Part shown: positions 24,481 to 33,229 of the stretch, piece after piece | Layout of the letters: every line of letters starts with the position of its first letter | Numbering within the stretch: position 1 is the stretch's first letter | From: JBCBDX01 sp038529265 | GTDB taxonomy: Bacteria > Pseudomonadota > Alphaproteobacteria > Rhizobiales > Rhizobiaceae | Direction: 5' to 3' | Length of the DNA: 64,000 nucleotides | NCBI GenBank assembly: GCA_038529265.1 | Contig: JBCBDX010000006.1 | Location: forward strand, 124,001-188,000 | Notes under the pieces: model-generated | What the model saw: only the letters and a program-made list of their open reading frames with translations | Databases searched by the model: none | Told to the model about the DNA's origin: nothing | Program-made: the position numbers and the translations under genes

Positions 24481-26019
24481 TCACTTGTAGATGAAGCCAA
24501 CAGCGCCATGGTAGCGGCCATTCGGCAGATCATTGCTTACGTTTCCGTAAATTCGGTTCACGCGACCCAGCAGGTTGCCAGCGCGGTCGCTTGGTGGATT
24601 AAAATTGTCCGTGGGCAAGGAAATTGCGGATTCAGGCACTGGACGGACGAGATACGGCGTCACCATGATGACCAGTTCCGTCTCAGAGCGTGTATACTCA
24701 CGGCTGCGGAACAAGGTGCCAAGAACTGGCAAGTCTTTCAAAACCGGGAAACCGGTCACCGTTTGGCGCACATCATCCTGGATAAGACCGGCGATTACCA
24801 TGGAACCACCAGATGGCAGTTCGATTGTGGTGTCCGCGATGCGCTCGCGTAGTGTCAAGCCACCCTCGGCGGCAGTGATACCACCGGTGGTACTGGCGAC
24901 AGGCTCGGAGACCTCTGTCCGGATTTGCAGCGAGATGCGGCCTGGTGAAAGCACGACCGGCGTAAAATTCAGTCCAACGCCATAATCAATGGTATCGATT
25001 TCGCGCGTGCCGTCATCGCCCCGAGCACCCGCCACGTTGACACTGCCGCCAACTCGAAATTCTGCCTGTTCACCCGATACAGCGGTAAGCGTTGGTGTGG
25101 CCAACGCCTTCATCACGCCCGCTTCTTCCATGGCGCGCAAGTAGGCATCCAGTTGAAGACCACCGATCATGCCACCCAGGTTGAAGCCCGTGTCGCTTGG
25201 AGGGGTTGAGGCTGAAACCAGCGAATTGCTGACGCCGGAAAACGTTATGCCATTACCGCCGGTGCGGCTGCCAAGGACATTAACGCCCAGCTGTTTTAGC
25301 ACCGAGCGCTGGATTTCAGCGACTGTAACCTTCAAGTGTACTTGATCGCCACCGCTGATCTCCAAAAGGTTGACGATCTGGCTGTTGCCGCCGCCAAAAT
25401 TGAAGAAGCCAAAGCCTCCTCCGCCACCATTGTCAGCACGCTCGCCGCCAGTGACAAAGATTTCCGCCAATTGCTGGGCTTTTGCCGAGTCCTGAGGCGT
25501 CTCAACCGTGCCCGTCAGGATGATGTTATCGTTGATGATCTCGGTTTTAATGTTGGAGCGCGGAATGAAGCGCTCCAGGTAGCGATCAAGGCCTGCAACA
25601 TCGCGCTCAACCTGGAGATCCAGATTGACGATTTGCCGTCCTTGCTTGTCAAAAACGAAAATATTCGTGGTGCCGACAGACTTGCCGAAAAGGTAGATGC
25701 GGCGCGCAGTGCGCGAAACCGCGTCGGCGACGCCTGGATTGGCGACCAGAATATCATGGGCATCGGCGGGCAATTCCAAGACAATGGATTTGTCGAGCCC
25801 CAAAACGACTGCTTCGGCACGTCCGCCGTTTTTGCCAACCTGAATGATGTTGGAGGCCGCAGCTTCATGGCTGGTACCTGGAAGCGCTACCGAGGCAGAC
25901 AACATACCGGCGGCAACGACGACAGCTGACGCGGTCTTGATGAGGTTTTTCACGAGTAAGTTCATTGCGTTGGCGCTCCGGTCTCGGGCTGCAAAGCTTG
26001 TTTTATTGGTGCAGGTCAT
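24481..26019 (-). CDS. cpaC: Tad pilus secretin CpaC (RcpA)
   Basis: 512 residues from ATG 26019, overlapping the cpaB stop; a shorter start at ATG 25965 would give a more standard Sec signal peptide (MNLLVKNLIK then a hydrophobic run). The N-terminal pilus-secretin domain (DLQVERDVAGLDRYLERF), a BON-like segment and the C-terminal secretin barrel (DTTIELPSGGSMVIAGLIQDD cut here to its core VIAGLIQDD, and MVTPYLVRP) are in order. A Gly-rich FGFFNFGGG insert sits near residue 205. It forms the outer-membrane channel for the Flp pilus. Confidence 0.94.
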   Translation of the reverse strand: MTCTNKTSFAARDRSANAMNLLVKNLIKTASAVVVAAGMLSASVALPGTSHEAAASNIIQVGKNGGRAEAVVLGLDKSIVLELPADAHDILVANPGVADAVSRTARRIYLFGKSVGTTNIFVFDKQGRQIVNLDLQVERDVAGLDRYLERFIPRSNIKTEIINDNIILTGTVETPQDSAKAQQLAEIFVTGGERADNGGGGGFGFFNFGGGNSQIVNLLEISGGDQVHLKVTVAEIQRSVLKQLGVNVLGSRTGGNGITFSGVSNSLVSASTPPSDTGFNLGGMIGGLQLDAYLRAMEEAGVMKALATPTLTAVSGEQAEFRVGGSVNVAGARGDDGTREIDTIDYGVGLNFTPVVLSPGRISLQIRTEVSEPVASTTGGITAAEGGLTLRERIADTTIELPSGGSMVIAGLIQDDVRQTVTGFPVLKDLPVLGTLFRSREYTRSETELVIMVTPYLVRPVPESAISLPTDNFNPPSDRAGNLLGRVNRIYGNVSNDLPNGRYHGAVGFIYK

Positions 26020-26831
26020 CAGTCGTTCCCCTGCTGAACGGCTAGCGCACCGCCTTTGATCACGTTGATGGCGCCCGGGTTTGCGCCGCCGCCTGAAAGG
26101 AGATGTTCCGCAGATTCATCGATGGCGGCGGAATCAACATCCTGGACGGAGCGCAAAGCCAGCGTCAGTCGATCTGACATCTGCTGTGCGACAACGATGA
26201 TTTCCGCCTGGCGTGGCGATAGTTCGAGAGTGGCGGTCTGGCCAACGATGACCAGCGAACCATCTTCAGCTTCGCGCACCGTTTGGTCGATTGCGAGAAC
26301 ACGAATGTTCTCCATGATGGTTTCGGTGATGAAATTGTCACCATTGCCTTGAGTGCGGCGCGTCATGATGACGTCCACATAATCATTGGGCAAAATGAAG
26401 CCGCCAGCCGATGTATCAGCGGCAATTTGGGTTGCAACTGCGCGTTTGCCTGATGGCAATATGGACGACATGAAGCTTTGATCAGCGCCAAGAAGTTTGA
26501 TCGGGCGAATGGGTTCACCTTCCACGATGGGTGAGCGAACGATGCGCGATGCGAGTTCTTCAAGCGCGTCAGGGCGCGCAGACTTGGTGATAAAGTCCGG
26601 CGCAAGGCTTTTGGTGGGCCAGTCCTGCCAACGCAAGCTCGTTTCCACGCGTTCGCCAACGGATATAGACCGATCCGCAACAAGGACCTGGTCGAGTGAA
26701 ATGGGTGGAGGGGCCTCGGCCTGAAGTTGGACGGGTTCAGGTGCTGGTTGGCTGACCATGTTCATGGCCAAATACCCGGCACCGCCAGCCGCCAAAACGG
26801 CAACACCCAGGATAATCATACGCGTTGACAT
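26019..26831 (-). CDS. cpaB: Flp pilus assembly protein CpaB (RcpC)
   Basis: 270 residues. N-terminal membrane anchor (about 5-25), a Pro/Glu-rich spacer, then a SAF domain (VLVADRSISVGERVE, about 48-62) and the RcpC domain with FILPNDYVDVIMTRR (about 145-160). The protein links the inner-membrane platform to the secretin in the periplasm. It is the first gene of the tightly packed cpaB-tadC run; a 122-bp gap separates it from cpaA and probably holds a promoter. Confidence 0.93.
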   Translation of the reverse strand: MSTRMIILGVAVLAAGGAGYLAMNMVSQPAPEPVQLQAEAPPPISLDQVLVADRSISVGERVETSLRWQDWPTKSLAPDFITKSARPDALEELASRIVRSPIVEGEPIRPIKLLGADQSFMSSILPSGKRAVATQIAADTSAGGFILPNDYVDVIMTRRTQGNGDNFITETIMENIRVLAIDQTVREAEDGSLVIVGQTATLELSPRQAEIIVVAQQMSDRLTLALRSVQDVDSAAIDESAEHLLSGGGANPGAINVIKGGALAVQQGND

Positions 26832-26953
26832 ATCTTCACCCGCTAACTCAAAGCAAACTAAGCTGTTGAGCTAGAGTGGCCTGCCAATGGTGTAATTACA
26901 GTTAACGGTTCGATATCAAACAGGGTAAATGAAAAGTTGCCTTGGCTGATCGC

Positions 26954-27466
26954 TCACAAGACTTGGGCGATAGCCCACTGCATGGCAGCTGTTTCCGGAA
27001 AGACCGTAAGGCCTCCGATAGCAAGCGCGACACCGTAAGGAATGTCCTTCTCGTCAAGCATCCGCCACAGCGCACGGATTTCGCCTACATAGGTGGCAAA
27101 TGCGGAATTGCGCAGGATCAAAAGCATTAAGGTCAATGCACCGCCGGCGATGGTAAAAGCGACAGCATATTCCATCAAATGCATGTTGAAGCCGATCCAA
27201 AGTGAAGTGGAGGCCATTAGTTTCGCGTCACCACCACCCATTACACCGGCGGCAAACAAGCCGAATGTAATGGCCAACACAAGAGCAAAGGCTGCCCAGT
27301 GCCAGGCGAATTCAGCCCATGTCAAACCGATGAAGGGTGCTACCAGCACAAAGCCGCCGATTAACATCAACGAAATCCGGTTTGCGATTGTCATGGTCAA
27401 TATATCAGACAGCGCCGCATAGATCATGGCGAACGGAAAGACGATGAAAATGAAGGTGGCGATCAT
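26954..27466 (-). CDS. cpaA: Prepilin peptidase CpaA (A24 family)
   Basis: 170 residues from ATG 27466, where the first membrane helix begins; the open frame reaches 27553 without a better start. The two catalytic aspartates are visible: Asp in ALSDILTMTI (about residue 22) and Asp in the GGGDAKL motif (about 83). Six membrane helices are predicted by hydrophobicity. It cleaves the leader of Flp pilin, encoded just upstream. A strong terminator lies between the pilin gene and this one, so cpaA is expressed by read-through or from its own promoter. Confidence 0.92.
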   Translation of the reverse strand: MIATFIFIVFPFAMIYAALSDILTMTIANRISLMLIGGFVLVAPFIGLTWAEFAWHWAAFALVLAITFGLFAAGVMGGGDAKLMASTSLWIGFNMHLMEYAVAFTIAGGALTLMLLILRNSAFATYVGEIRALWRMLDEKDIPYGVALAIGGLTVFPETAAMQWAIAQVL

Positions 27467-27547
27467 GACCAGAACCCTGATTTTGTCGATAGTGAGAGAA
27501 TAACGCAGGGCGTTTAAGAAAAGGTCACCGCACTGGCGAACGCGGTA

Positions 27548-27587
27548 TCCCAAAAAGAAACGACCTGCTGCACGGGGGTGCAGCAGG
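27548..27587 (-). terminator. Intrinsic terminator after the Flp pilin gene
   Basis: On the minus strand CCTGCTGCA-CCCCCG-TGCAGCAGG (27587-27564) is a perfect 9-bp stem followed by TCGTTTCTTTTT. It lies 24 bases beyond the pilin stop, and would let the abundant pilin be made in excess over the assembly genes. Confidence 0.88.
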
Positions 27588-27611
27588 CCGCTAGTTCGAA
27601 ATCTACAACTA

Positions 27612-27764
27612 TTAGAAAGATGTAGAGATAGAAGCGAACTTAGAGTTCAGGTTAGAACCGAGAGCGCCGGCGCCAACGATGATCGCCAGAGCGATCAGTG
27701 CAGCGATGAGGCCGTATTCGATAGCAGTTGCGCCAGACTCGTCTTTGATGAAACGTGCAAACAT
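27612..27764 (-). CDS. flp: Flp pilin, major Tad pilus subunit
   Basis: 50 residues from ATG 27764, with AAGGAG upstream. A short basic leader (MFARFIKDESG) ends at the prepilin peptidase site, Gly11, followed by ATAIEYGLIAAL, where Glu and Tyr at positions +4 to +5 of the mature chain are the Flp signature, then a hydrophobic helix and a Ser/Asn-rich tail. It is processed by CpaA and polymerised by the products of the cluster downstream. Confidence 0.96.
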   Translation of the reverse strand: MFARFIKDESGATAIEYGLIAALIALAIIVGAGALGSNLNSKFASISTSF

Positions 27765-27988
27765 TGGTTGAGCTCCTTACTCGTAAATTTACAGCACTTA
27801 CCGTCAAGGTGTTCCCCTCGATCAGTGAGCGTCAACCTACGCGAGCCGCCTTGCCACCCACTTAAAAAACAGGGTTTCCAAAGTCTGAATCGCTGCACTT
27901 TCAAAGCGTGGTGAACGAATGGTTTGCGACGAACAGGCAATTTGAACCATGCGCTTGTACCACCATTTGCGCGTGCTAGGCTTTGATT

Positions 27989-28438
27989 ATGGACGTCAAT
28001 GCAAGCATCCACCGCGCCGGGGCCATTCCGTTCGGTATCCCCAAAAAGAAAGGCGATCCGATCGCAATTCTTTTGATCACCTCTATGACGCGTAAGCGAT
28101 GGATCGTTCCCAAGGGCACCGTGGAAGATGGTGAGACCATGGAAGAAACCGCTGTGCGGGAAACCTTGGAAGAAACCGGTGTGAAAGGTCGTCTGTTGCC
28201 TGCTTTTCCAATGACGGTACTGATCGAGCGGCAGCTTGAAGACGGGTTTGAGCATGTGCCCTGCACGTTTTTCCCTTTGCTGGCCAAATCAATGTCGAAG
28301 AAATGGCAGGAAGACAATTTGCGCGAACGCAAATGGGTGACGTTACCCAAGGCTCGTCGCCTCATCAAAGATGACGACTATTCTGAATTGCTGACACAGT
28401 TTGAGACGCTGCTGCCTGCTGTTTTGCAGACTGTCTGA
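27989..28438 (+). CDS. Nudix hydrolase, diphosphoinositol polyphosphate/ApnA-hydrolase type
   Basis: 149 residues from ATG 27989. The Nudix box lies at residues 44-66 (GTVEDGETMEETAV..ETLEETGV) with the metal-binding glutamates intact. The N-terminal RAGAIPFG and KRWIVPKG segments place it with the DIPP/Ap4A-type branch. These enzymes remove phosphate from dinucleoside polyphosphates or similar compounds. It stands alone between the divergent pilin gene and the DGPF-sigma pair; the substrate is unknown. Confidence 0.88.
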   Translation: MDVNASIHRAGAIPFGIPKKKGDPIAILLITSMTRKRWIVPKGTVEDGETMEETAVRETLEETGVKGRLLPAFPMTVLIERQLEDGFEHVPCTFFPLLAKSMSKKWQEDNLRERKWVTLPKARRLIKDDDYSELLTQFETLLPAVLQTV

Positions 28439-28522
28439 CAAGTCATGTTGAAAATCGCCCAAACTGCGATGCTAAACCGGGCTACCAGCGCCCGCCTAGT
28501 TAGGCAGAATTTTTTGCAGTAA

Positions 28523-28549
28523 TGTCCTTTTGCCGTGCCATAGTTCGTC
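28523..28549 (+). promoter_or_regulatory. Candidate ECF42-type promoter before the DGPF gene
   Basis: TGTCCT and CGTC are separated by 17 bases, about 46 bp before the DGPF start. I recall TGTCGA plus CG(A/T)C as the promoter recognised by ECF42 sigma factors, one of which is encoded two genes on; autoregulation is inferred. Confidence 0.35.
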
Positions 28550-28594
28550 ATGTCCGTGAAAGCACCGATGCTTTCGACAATCGGAGAAGAAAAA

Positions 28595-28939
28595 ATGCGT
28601 TACACTTTCCTTACTTATTCGCGGCCCGAAGACTTTGCGAACGTACCACCCGAGGAGCTTGGCCAATTAAAGGGCCTATTCGGTGCTTATATTGGCGCGC
28701 TAAAGGAAGCGGGTATCCTTGTTGCTACCGATTGGCTGCAACCGGTTAGCGCAGCCACAACCGTTTCGAACGGGGGTAGTCGAATACAGGACGGACCATT
28801 TGCTGAATCGAAGGAAACCTTGGGCGGTTATATGACAATCGAAGTTCCTGATTTGGACGCAGCAATCGAGTGGGCAAAGAAATGTCCAATGGCCAAGTAC
28901 GGTGCCGTCGAAATCCGTCCGACGGCGATGGAGGGGTAA
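28595..28939 (+). CDS. YCII-related (DGPF-domain) protein
   Basis: 114 residues from ATG 28595, with GGAG nine bases before. YciI-like ferredoxin-fold domain: starts MRYTFLTYSRPEDF, contains the name-giving DGPFAESKE motif (about 67-75) and ends with EIRPTAMEG. These proteins nearly always accompany ECF42 sigma factors, as here, where the sigma gene begins directly after the stop codon. Their biochemical role is not established; links to oxidative or antibiotic stress have been proposed for relatives. Confidence 0.9.
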   Translation: MRYTFLTYSRPEDFANVPPEELGQLKGLFGAYIGALKEAGILVATDWLQPVSAATTVSNGGSRIQDGPFAESKETLGGYMTIEVPDLDAAIEWAKKCPMAKYGAVEIRPTAMEG

Positions 28940-30130
28940 TTGATCACCCAAGCGCGCATGGATGGCATCATGCGCGCTTCCTATGGGCGCTTGCTGGCTA
29001 TCCTGTCCAGCAGGTCTGGCGATATTTTACGAGCCGAAGATGCCCTGTCTGATGCATTTGCCAAGGCTCTGATCCATTGGCCTGATGGGATGCCAAAAAA
29101 TCCGGAAGCCTGGCTTTTGACTGTTGCACGCAATCGGCTGACGGATATCGCAAGACGAGACGCCCGTATTGACTTTCGCGATGAGCTGCCAGAGTTGGCC
29201 GATTATGACGATGAACTGAGCGACTTCCCCGACGAACGCCTCAAGCTGATGTTTGTCTGCGCGCACCCGGCCATCGACGCCGGCATTCACACGCCTCTAA
29301 TGCTACAAACTGTCCTCGGACTGGACGCACAGGCAATAGCACAGGCTTTCCTCGTGCCGCACGCAACCATGGCCAAGCGCCTGGTTCGTGCAAAGCGCAA
29401 GATACGTGACACGTCGATAGCCTTTCACATCCCAGAAAATGGTGATCTCATTCCGCGCCTATCAGTTGTGTTGGAGGCCATTTATGGTGCCTTTTCGCGC
29501 GATTGGTTTGCTGCGGGCGCTTTGGCCGAAGAGGCCTTTTATTTGGCAACACTGCTGACCGACTTTTTGCCGGACGAGGCTGAGGTACGAGGCCTTGCTG
29601 CATTGATGGCTTATACACTGTCGCGTGAGAACGCCCGCGTGCGCAACGGGCAATTCGTGCCTTTAGAAGAGCAGGATCCAACACAATGGGATCGACGCTT
29701 GCTCGATGTCGCCCGGATGCACCTAACGCGAGCCCAAGCTCAAAATGGCGTGGCACGCTTTCAGCTGGAAGCCGCAATTCAAGCTGTGCATGCGGATCGC
29801 CTCTATACGGGCGTTACTGACTGGGATGCGCTTGTCCAGCTTCATCTAGGCTTGTCTCGTGTCGCGCCAACGATTGGCGCCACCGTCAGCTACGCAGCAG
29901 CGGTCGGTAAAGCAGTTGGGCCCAAAGAGGGTTTGTATGTTCTTGAAGCAGTTGATCCAAAGATCCACGCTTCATTTGCGCCTGCCGAGGCGACAAAAGC
30001 ATATCTGCTCAGTGAAATGGGGCAGTCGCAAGAGGCCGTTGAAGCATATCAGCGCGCAATTTCGCTGACCGCTGAACAGTCTCTTCGCCAATATCTGCAG
30101 GCGAAGAGCGCAGCGCTACTTGCTAGTTGA
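28940..30130 (+). CDS. ECF42-type RNA polymerase sigma factor with C-terminal TPR-like extension
   Basis: 396 residues from TTG 28940, immediately after the DGPF stop and behind GGAGGGG; ATG 28958 is the alternative. The sigma-70 region 2 (residues 12-75, AEDALSDAFAKALIHWP, NPEAWLLTVARNRLTD) and region 4 (about 120-165, MAKRLVRAKRKIR) occupy the first 170 residues; a long C-terminal domain ending in TPR-like helices (GQSQEAVEAYQRAI) is the mark of group 42. No anti-sigma gene is visible, as expected for this group. It probably transcribes its own operon. Confidence 0.9.
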   Translation: MITQARMDGIMRASYGRLLAILSSRSGDILRAEDALSDAFAKALIHWPDGMPKNPEAWLLTVARNRLTDIARRDARIDFRDELPELADYDDELSDFPDERLKLMFVCAHPAIDAGIHTPLMLQTVLGLDAQAIAQAFLVPHATMAKRLVRAKRKIRDTSIAFHIPENGDLIPRLSVVLEAIYGAFSRDWFAAGALAEEAFYLATLLTDFLPDEAEVRGLAALMAYTLSRENARVRNGQFVPLEEQDPTQWDRRLLDVARMHLTRAQAQNGVARFQLEAAIQAVHADRLYTGVTDWDALVQLHLGLSRVAPTIGATVSYAAAVGKAVGPKEGLYVLEAVDPKIHASFAPAEATKAYLLSEMGQSQEAVEAYQRAISLTAEQSLRQYLQAKSAALLAS

Positions 30131-30163
30131 TGATACAGAAGGTCCGCGACGCCGAAAACAAAT

Positions 30164-30856
30164 CTACATGTGGTAGGAAAGGCCGACGCTGAACTTGAAG
30201 CCATCATTGATCGTAAAACTGCTATTGCTTCCCGAATCTGCCGCGCTGGAGAGATCGAGTGATTTCCCGAACGTGTAGAAGAGAGCTTCAGAGCGCAGTG
30301 ACAGGTTTGATGACAGGAATGTTTCTAGGCCTGCACCAAAAACGCCGCCAAACGCGTCATACTGAAATGTCTCGTTCGTGGTCGTAACGTTTGTGCTTAC
30401 ATCCGCATCCAAATAAGCGACACCGGCAGAGCCAAATATCAGGGAGTCGCCGAGTGGGACACCGGCGCGTGCTTGAAGCGAAGCGATATAGTTCGAATCG
30501 AGGGAATGAAGCTTACCGGCTTTGTCGTCGGCAGCCTGACCAACCTGAAGTCCAGTAATATCACCTTGAATACCAATCAGCCAGTCGCCGCGATCAATCG
30601 CCCAGCCCACTTGACCACCAGCAAGTGCACCGGGCTGCGAGAGTGCTGAATTGTCAAATCCTGCATCAACTGAGTCAAATATGCCGCCAGCCTCTAAGTC
30701 ACCAACGCCAAAGTTGATGCCGCCGTAAAGACCGCCCCAACGCGATTGAAAATCACCAGCATTGATTGCATCTTCTGCCAGCGCGTTGGTGCTAAATAGT
30801 CCCGCTGATGCGATGACCGCCGACGTTGTGAAACGCCCGTATGTTATCAGTTCCAT
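30164..30856 (-). CDS. Outer-membrane beta-barrel protein, Omp25/porin-like family
   Basis: 230 residues from ATG 30856. Signal peptide ends at about NALAEDA (residue 28). The mature part has alternating hydrophobic strands, WGGLYGGINFG, GGQVGWAIDRGDWLIGIQGDI, LFGSAGVAYLDADV-like strands, and ends in an aromatic-containing strand (VGLSYHM), consistent with an eight-stranded barrel of the rhizobial Omp25/RopB kind. Probably structural or adhesive; no specific ligand. It is transcribed alone and diverges from the HlyC-like gene. Confidence 0.82.
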   Translation of the reverse strand: MELITYGRFTTSAVIASAGLFSTNALAEDAINAGDFQSRWGGLYGGINFGVGDLEAGGIFDSVDAGFDNSALSQPGALAGGQVGWAIDRGDWLIGIQGDITGLQVGQAADDKAGKLHSLDSNYIASLQARAGVPLGDSLIFGSAGVAYLDADVSTNVTTTNETFQYDAFGGVFGAGLETFLSSNLSLRSEALFYTFGKSLDLSSAADSGSNSSFTINDGFKFSVGLSYHM

Positions 30857-30987
30857 TAATCCGCCCGCACAATGGTTTGCACCAAGTACAAGCATTCCTT
30901 TTCGACTGTGGGCTACCCTTACGGCAATTAGGTGCTTGTAATTTGGAGTTTTTGTTGCCTGATAGCCACATATTCACAAAGTTGAAC

Positions 30988-31404
30988 ATGTCATTTGAAG
31001 ATTTGGGCGTAGTCTCGGACTACCTGTCGCGCTCGTCAGTCTTTCAGCACTACAGACTTGGCGACCTATTGGGCATCATCAAGCAGCAACTGGCAACCAA
31101 ATGCCACTTTGCAGTCGTCAAGGACCGCAAGCTGATAGGCTATGCTGGTTGGCTCGATACGACCATCGAGTCGGGCGAACTCTGGATGGCGAACAAGGGC
31201 TTGTTGGTGCGCTCCGAAAGCGACGTGGCCGACGCCGCAGCCTTGACCATCGTCGAAGTCGACAACTCCGCTCATGTACTGCCCTTGATCCGACGGCTGC
31301 GTGACGACCGAAAAGGCAAACAGATCTTTTTCAAGCGAGAATACGAAACCAAAGATCGAAAGGGACGCAAAGGAAGCGTCCTAAACGTTGAGATGATGAA
31401 GTAG
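30988..31404 (+). CDS. Orphan protein resembling RTX toxin-activating acyltransferases (HlyC-like)
   Basis: 138 residues from ATG 30988; a TTG at about 30952 behind GGAG would add about 11. A segment YLSRSSVFQHYRLGDLLGII (residues 12-31) followed by FAVVKDRKLIGYAGWLDT recalls HlyC/TAAT proteins (helical entry with a conserved His, then a GNAT-like strand ending in an Ala/Gly-Trp pair). The basic C-terminal tail (KREYETKDRKGRKG) also fits. No RTX toxin or secretion genes are near. A degenerate GNAT-like protein of other function is equally possible. Confidence 0.4.
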   Translation: MSFEDLGVVSDYLSRSSVFQHYRLGDLLGIIKQQLATKCHFAVVKDRKLIGYAGWLDTTIESGELWMANKGLLVRSESDVADAAALTIVEVDNSAHVLPLIRRLRDDRKGKQIFFKREYETKDRKGRKGSVLNVEMMK

Positions 31405-31499
31405 GACAAGCGTCCACATGGTAGGCAATGCGTTTCCGAACTAAGTGGACACCTCTAAAACCGGTTGCGTGAGCATGCCGGCGCGATCATTTTGTAGCA

Positions 31500-32021
31500 A
31501 TGTCAGTTGAGATAGTCCCGTATGATACAGGTTGGGCAAAGGCCTTTGAGGTAGAAGCATCAGCGTTGAAAGCTGCGCTTACTGGTGTCTTCATTAGTCT
31601 GCATCACATTGGTAGCACTGCTGTCCCCAACATCATGGCAAAACCGATCATCGACATTCTTGGTGAGGTGCATGCACTTTACACCATTGATGATCAAACC
31701 GACGCAATAGAGGCAGTAGGCTATCGGGCGATGGGTGAACATGGGATCGAGGGTCGACGCTACTTTCGTCGTCATGACCCGTCAGGCAGGCGGTCGCATC
31801 ATCTACATATTTACCAAGCTGGCTCGGCAGGCGTAGAGAGGCACATCGCGTTGCGCGATTACCTGCGCGCTAATCCACAAATCGCGCACGCTTATTCCTC
31901 GCTCAAGATTAAGCTGATCCGTGAAGTCGGAACAACGGGCAAAACCTACGCTGACGGAAAAGCATCATTCGTGGATGCAGTTGAAACCGATGCTATCAAA
32001 TGGTTCCGGAGACGCCTTTGA
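31500..32021 (+). CDS. GrpB family protein (nucleotidyltransferase fold)
   Basis: 173 residues. Starts with VEIVPYDTGWAKAFEVEA and contains HHIGSTAVPNIMAKPIIDI (about 36-54), the GS-x-A and D-x-D-like pattern of the GrpB/UPF0157 family, and HLHIYQAGS (about 101-109). These are minimal nucleotidyltransferase-fold proteins; in some fusions they accompany dephospho-CoA kinase, but the free form has no settled function. The gene is preceded by a short intergenic region with a GTCCAC/GTGGAC inverted pair and stands alone. Confidence 0.9.
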   Translation: MSVEIVPYDTGWAKAFEVEASALKAALTGVFISLHHIGSTAVPNIMAKPIIDILGEVHALYTIDDQTDAIEAVGYRAMGEHGIEGRRYFRRHDPSGRRSHHLHIYQAGSAGVERHIALRDYLRANPQIAHAYSSLKIKLIREVGTTGKTYADGKASFVDAVETDAIKWFRRRL

Positions 32022-32149
32022 CGCGCTTATCCCTGCAAACTGTGGCAGATTCGCAATGTTTTGCCGAAAACTGTCCCTTCCCCAGAGTCAGGCGTTGAAG
32101 CGAAAGTTAACAATTCGTAAAAACAATGCGGACTGAGGGGACGGATTTG

Positions 32150-33193
32150 ATGTTGCGAGTATTTTGCGTATTTGCGCTGTTGGGTTGTGTTTTTGGTGGG
32201 GTCGCTCCGGCTTTTGCACAATATCCCGATGATCCTGAGCAGTTGGCCTATGAAGACTACGGCGACTATCGCTTCTATGCGACGCGGCGCCATAACGATA
32301 TTCAAGGCGTGGAAGCTGTCTTCGATGATTACCGCCGCGGCTGGTTAAATCGCTACAATTCAGAAATTCTTGTTGGTGCCAACCCGAACAAGCATCAGTC
32401 TGACATTCCCTTTTGTAGTCGATCCGCCAACAATCTCGATCAACGCATGAACCGCACCAATTGCGGCAGCGGTCACGTCGTCCGCTCAAATATTGTCGGT
32501 TTTACCGCTGACAATGAGGGCGAAACCAAGGAGACTGGCGGCATTGGGTATCTGGGCTATGAATATATGTTCTCCGACAGATTTTTCCTCGGTGTCGGCA
32601 GCACATTCAGCAAGACCAATATTGACCACACTTCGAACGGCCACACGCTCGATATCAAAACACAGGATGTAGCGCTGCACCTGCTTGGCGGATACCGCTT
32701 TCAAAATGAAAGTATGGCCGCTTGGAATGTCTCCTATGTTCGCGGAAATGACGATATCGTGCGCGACGACACCGTGACAGGCGACGTTACCTATAACACC
32801 GTTCAGGTGACTGGCGTGTGGTACAAGAACTTTGATATTCGCCCGGACCTGCACATGAACCTGGGCATCGATTACACGCTCCAGATTTTTGGCTCTGATA
32901 AGTTCACGGAGTCGAACGGCATTGAACGCAAGGTCCCTTCCATCTGGCGTGGTGATTTCACCACTTCGCTTCTGTTCACAAAGGATTTTGAGGGTGCAGA
33001 AGCGTTTGCGCGACTCGGAAGCTCCTTTGAGGCGCTCAATCCATCGGATCAGAGTTTCGACTTTACAGCAGATCTTGGTGGCTCAGTCGCTCTGACCGAC
33101 AAGATCGCGCTGACCGGTTCTGTTGGCGGCATGCTGCGCACCAACGGCTACCAAGAGTTACGCGGCACGGCGCGGATCGCCAGTAAGTTCTAA
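32150..33193 (+). CDS. Secreted outer-membrane beta-barrel protein of unknown function
   Basis: 347 residues from ATG 32150; a signal peptide ends at about APAFAQ (residue 23). An N-terminal 80 residues with three cysteines (SFC-like CSRS and NCGSG) precede about 240 residues of alternating amphipathic strands (GIGYLGYEYMFS, FFLGVGSTFS, GYRFQNESMAAWNVSYV, VTGVWYKNF) and a terminal strand ending in Phe (RIASKF), the usual signal for the Bam machine. I read it as a 10-12-stranded barrel. It lies directly before a di-heme peroxidase lipoprotein gene with no terminator between, so the two may act together. Confidence 0.75.
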   Translation: MLRVFCVFALLGCVFGGVAPAFAQYPDDPEQLAYEDYGDYRFYATRRHNDIQGVEAVFDDYRRGWLNRYNSEILVGANPNKHQSDIPFCSRSANNLDQRMNRTNCGSGHVVRSNIVGFTADNEGETKETGGIGYLGYEYMFSDRFFLGVGSTFSKTNIDHTSNGHTLDIKTQDVALHLLGGYRFQNESMAAWNVSYVRGNDDIVRDDTVTGDVTYNTVQVTGVWYKNFDIRPDLHMNLGIDYTLQIFGSDKFTESNGIERKVPSIWRGDFTTSLLFTKDFEGAEAFARLGSSFEALNPSDQSFDFTADLGGSVALTDKIALTGSVGGMLRTNGYQELRGTARIASKF

Positions 33194-33229
33194 TTGTCTA
33201 ATGCGCGTGTGGGCAAAGGTGCACTGAGA

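Noticed and set aside
27695..28255. 186-codon minus-strand frame next to the pilin
   Set aside because: It overlaps both flp and the Nudix gene in other frames and has no family features.
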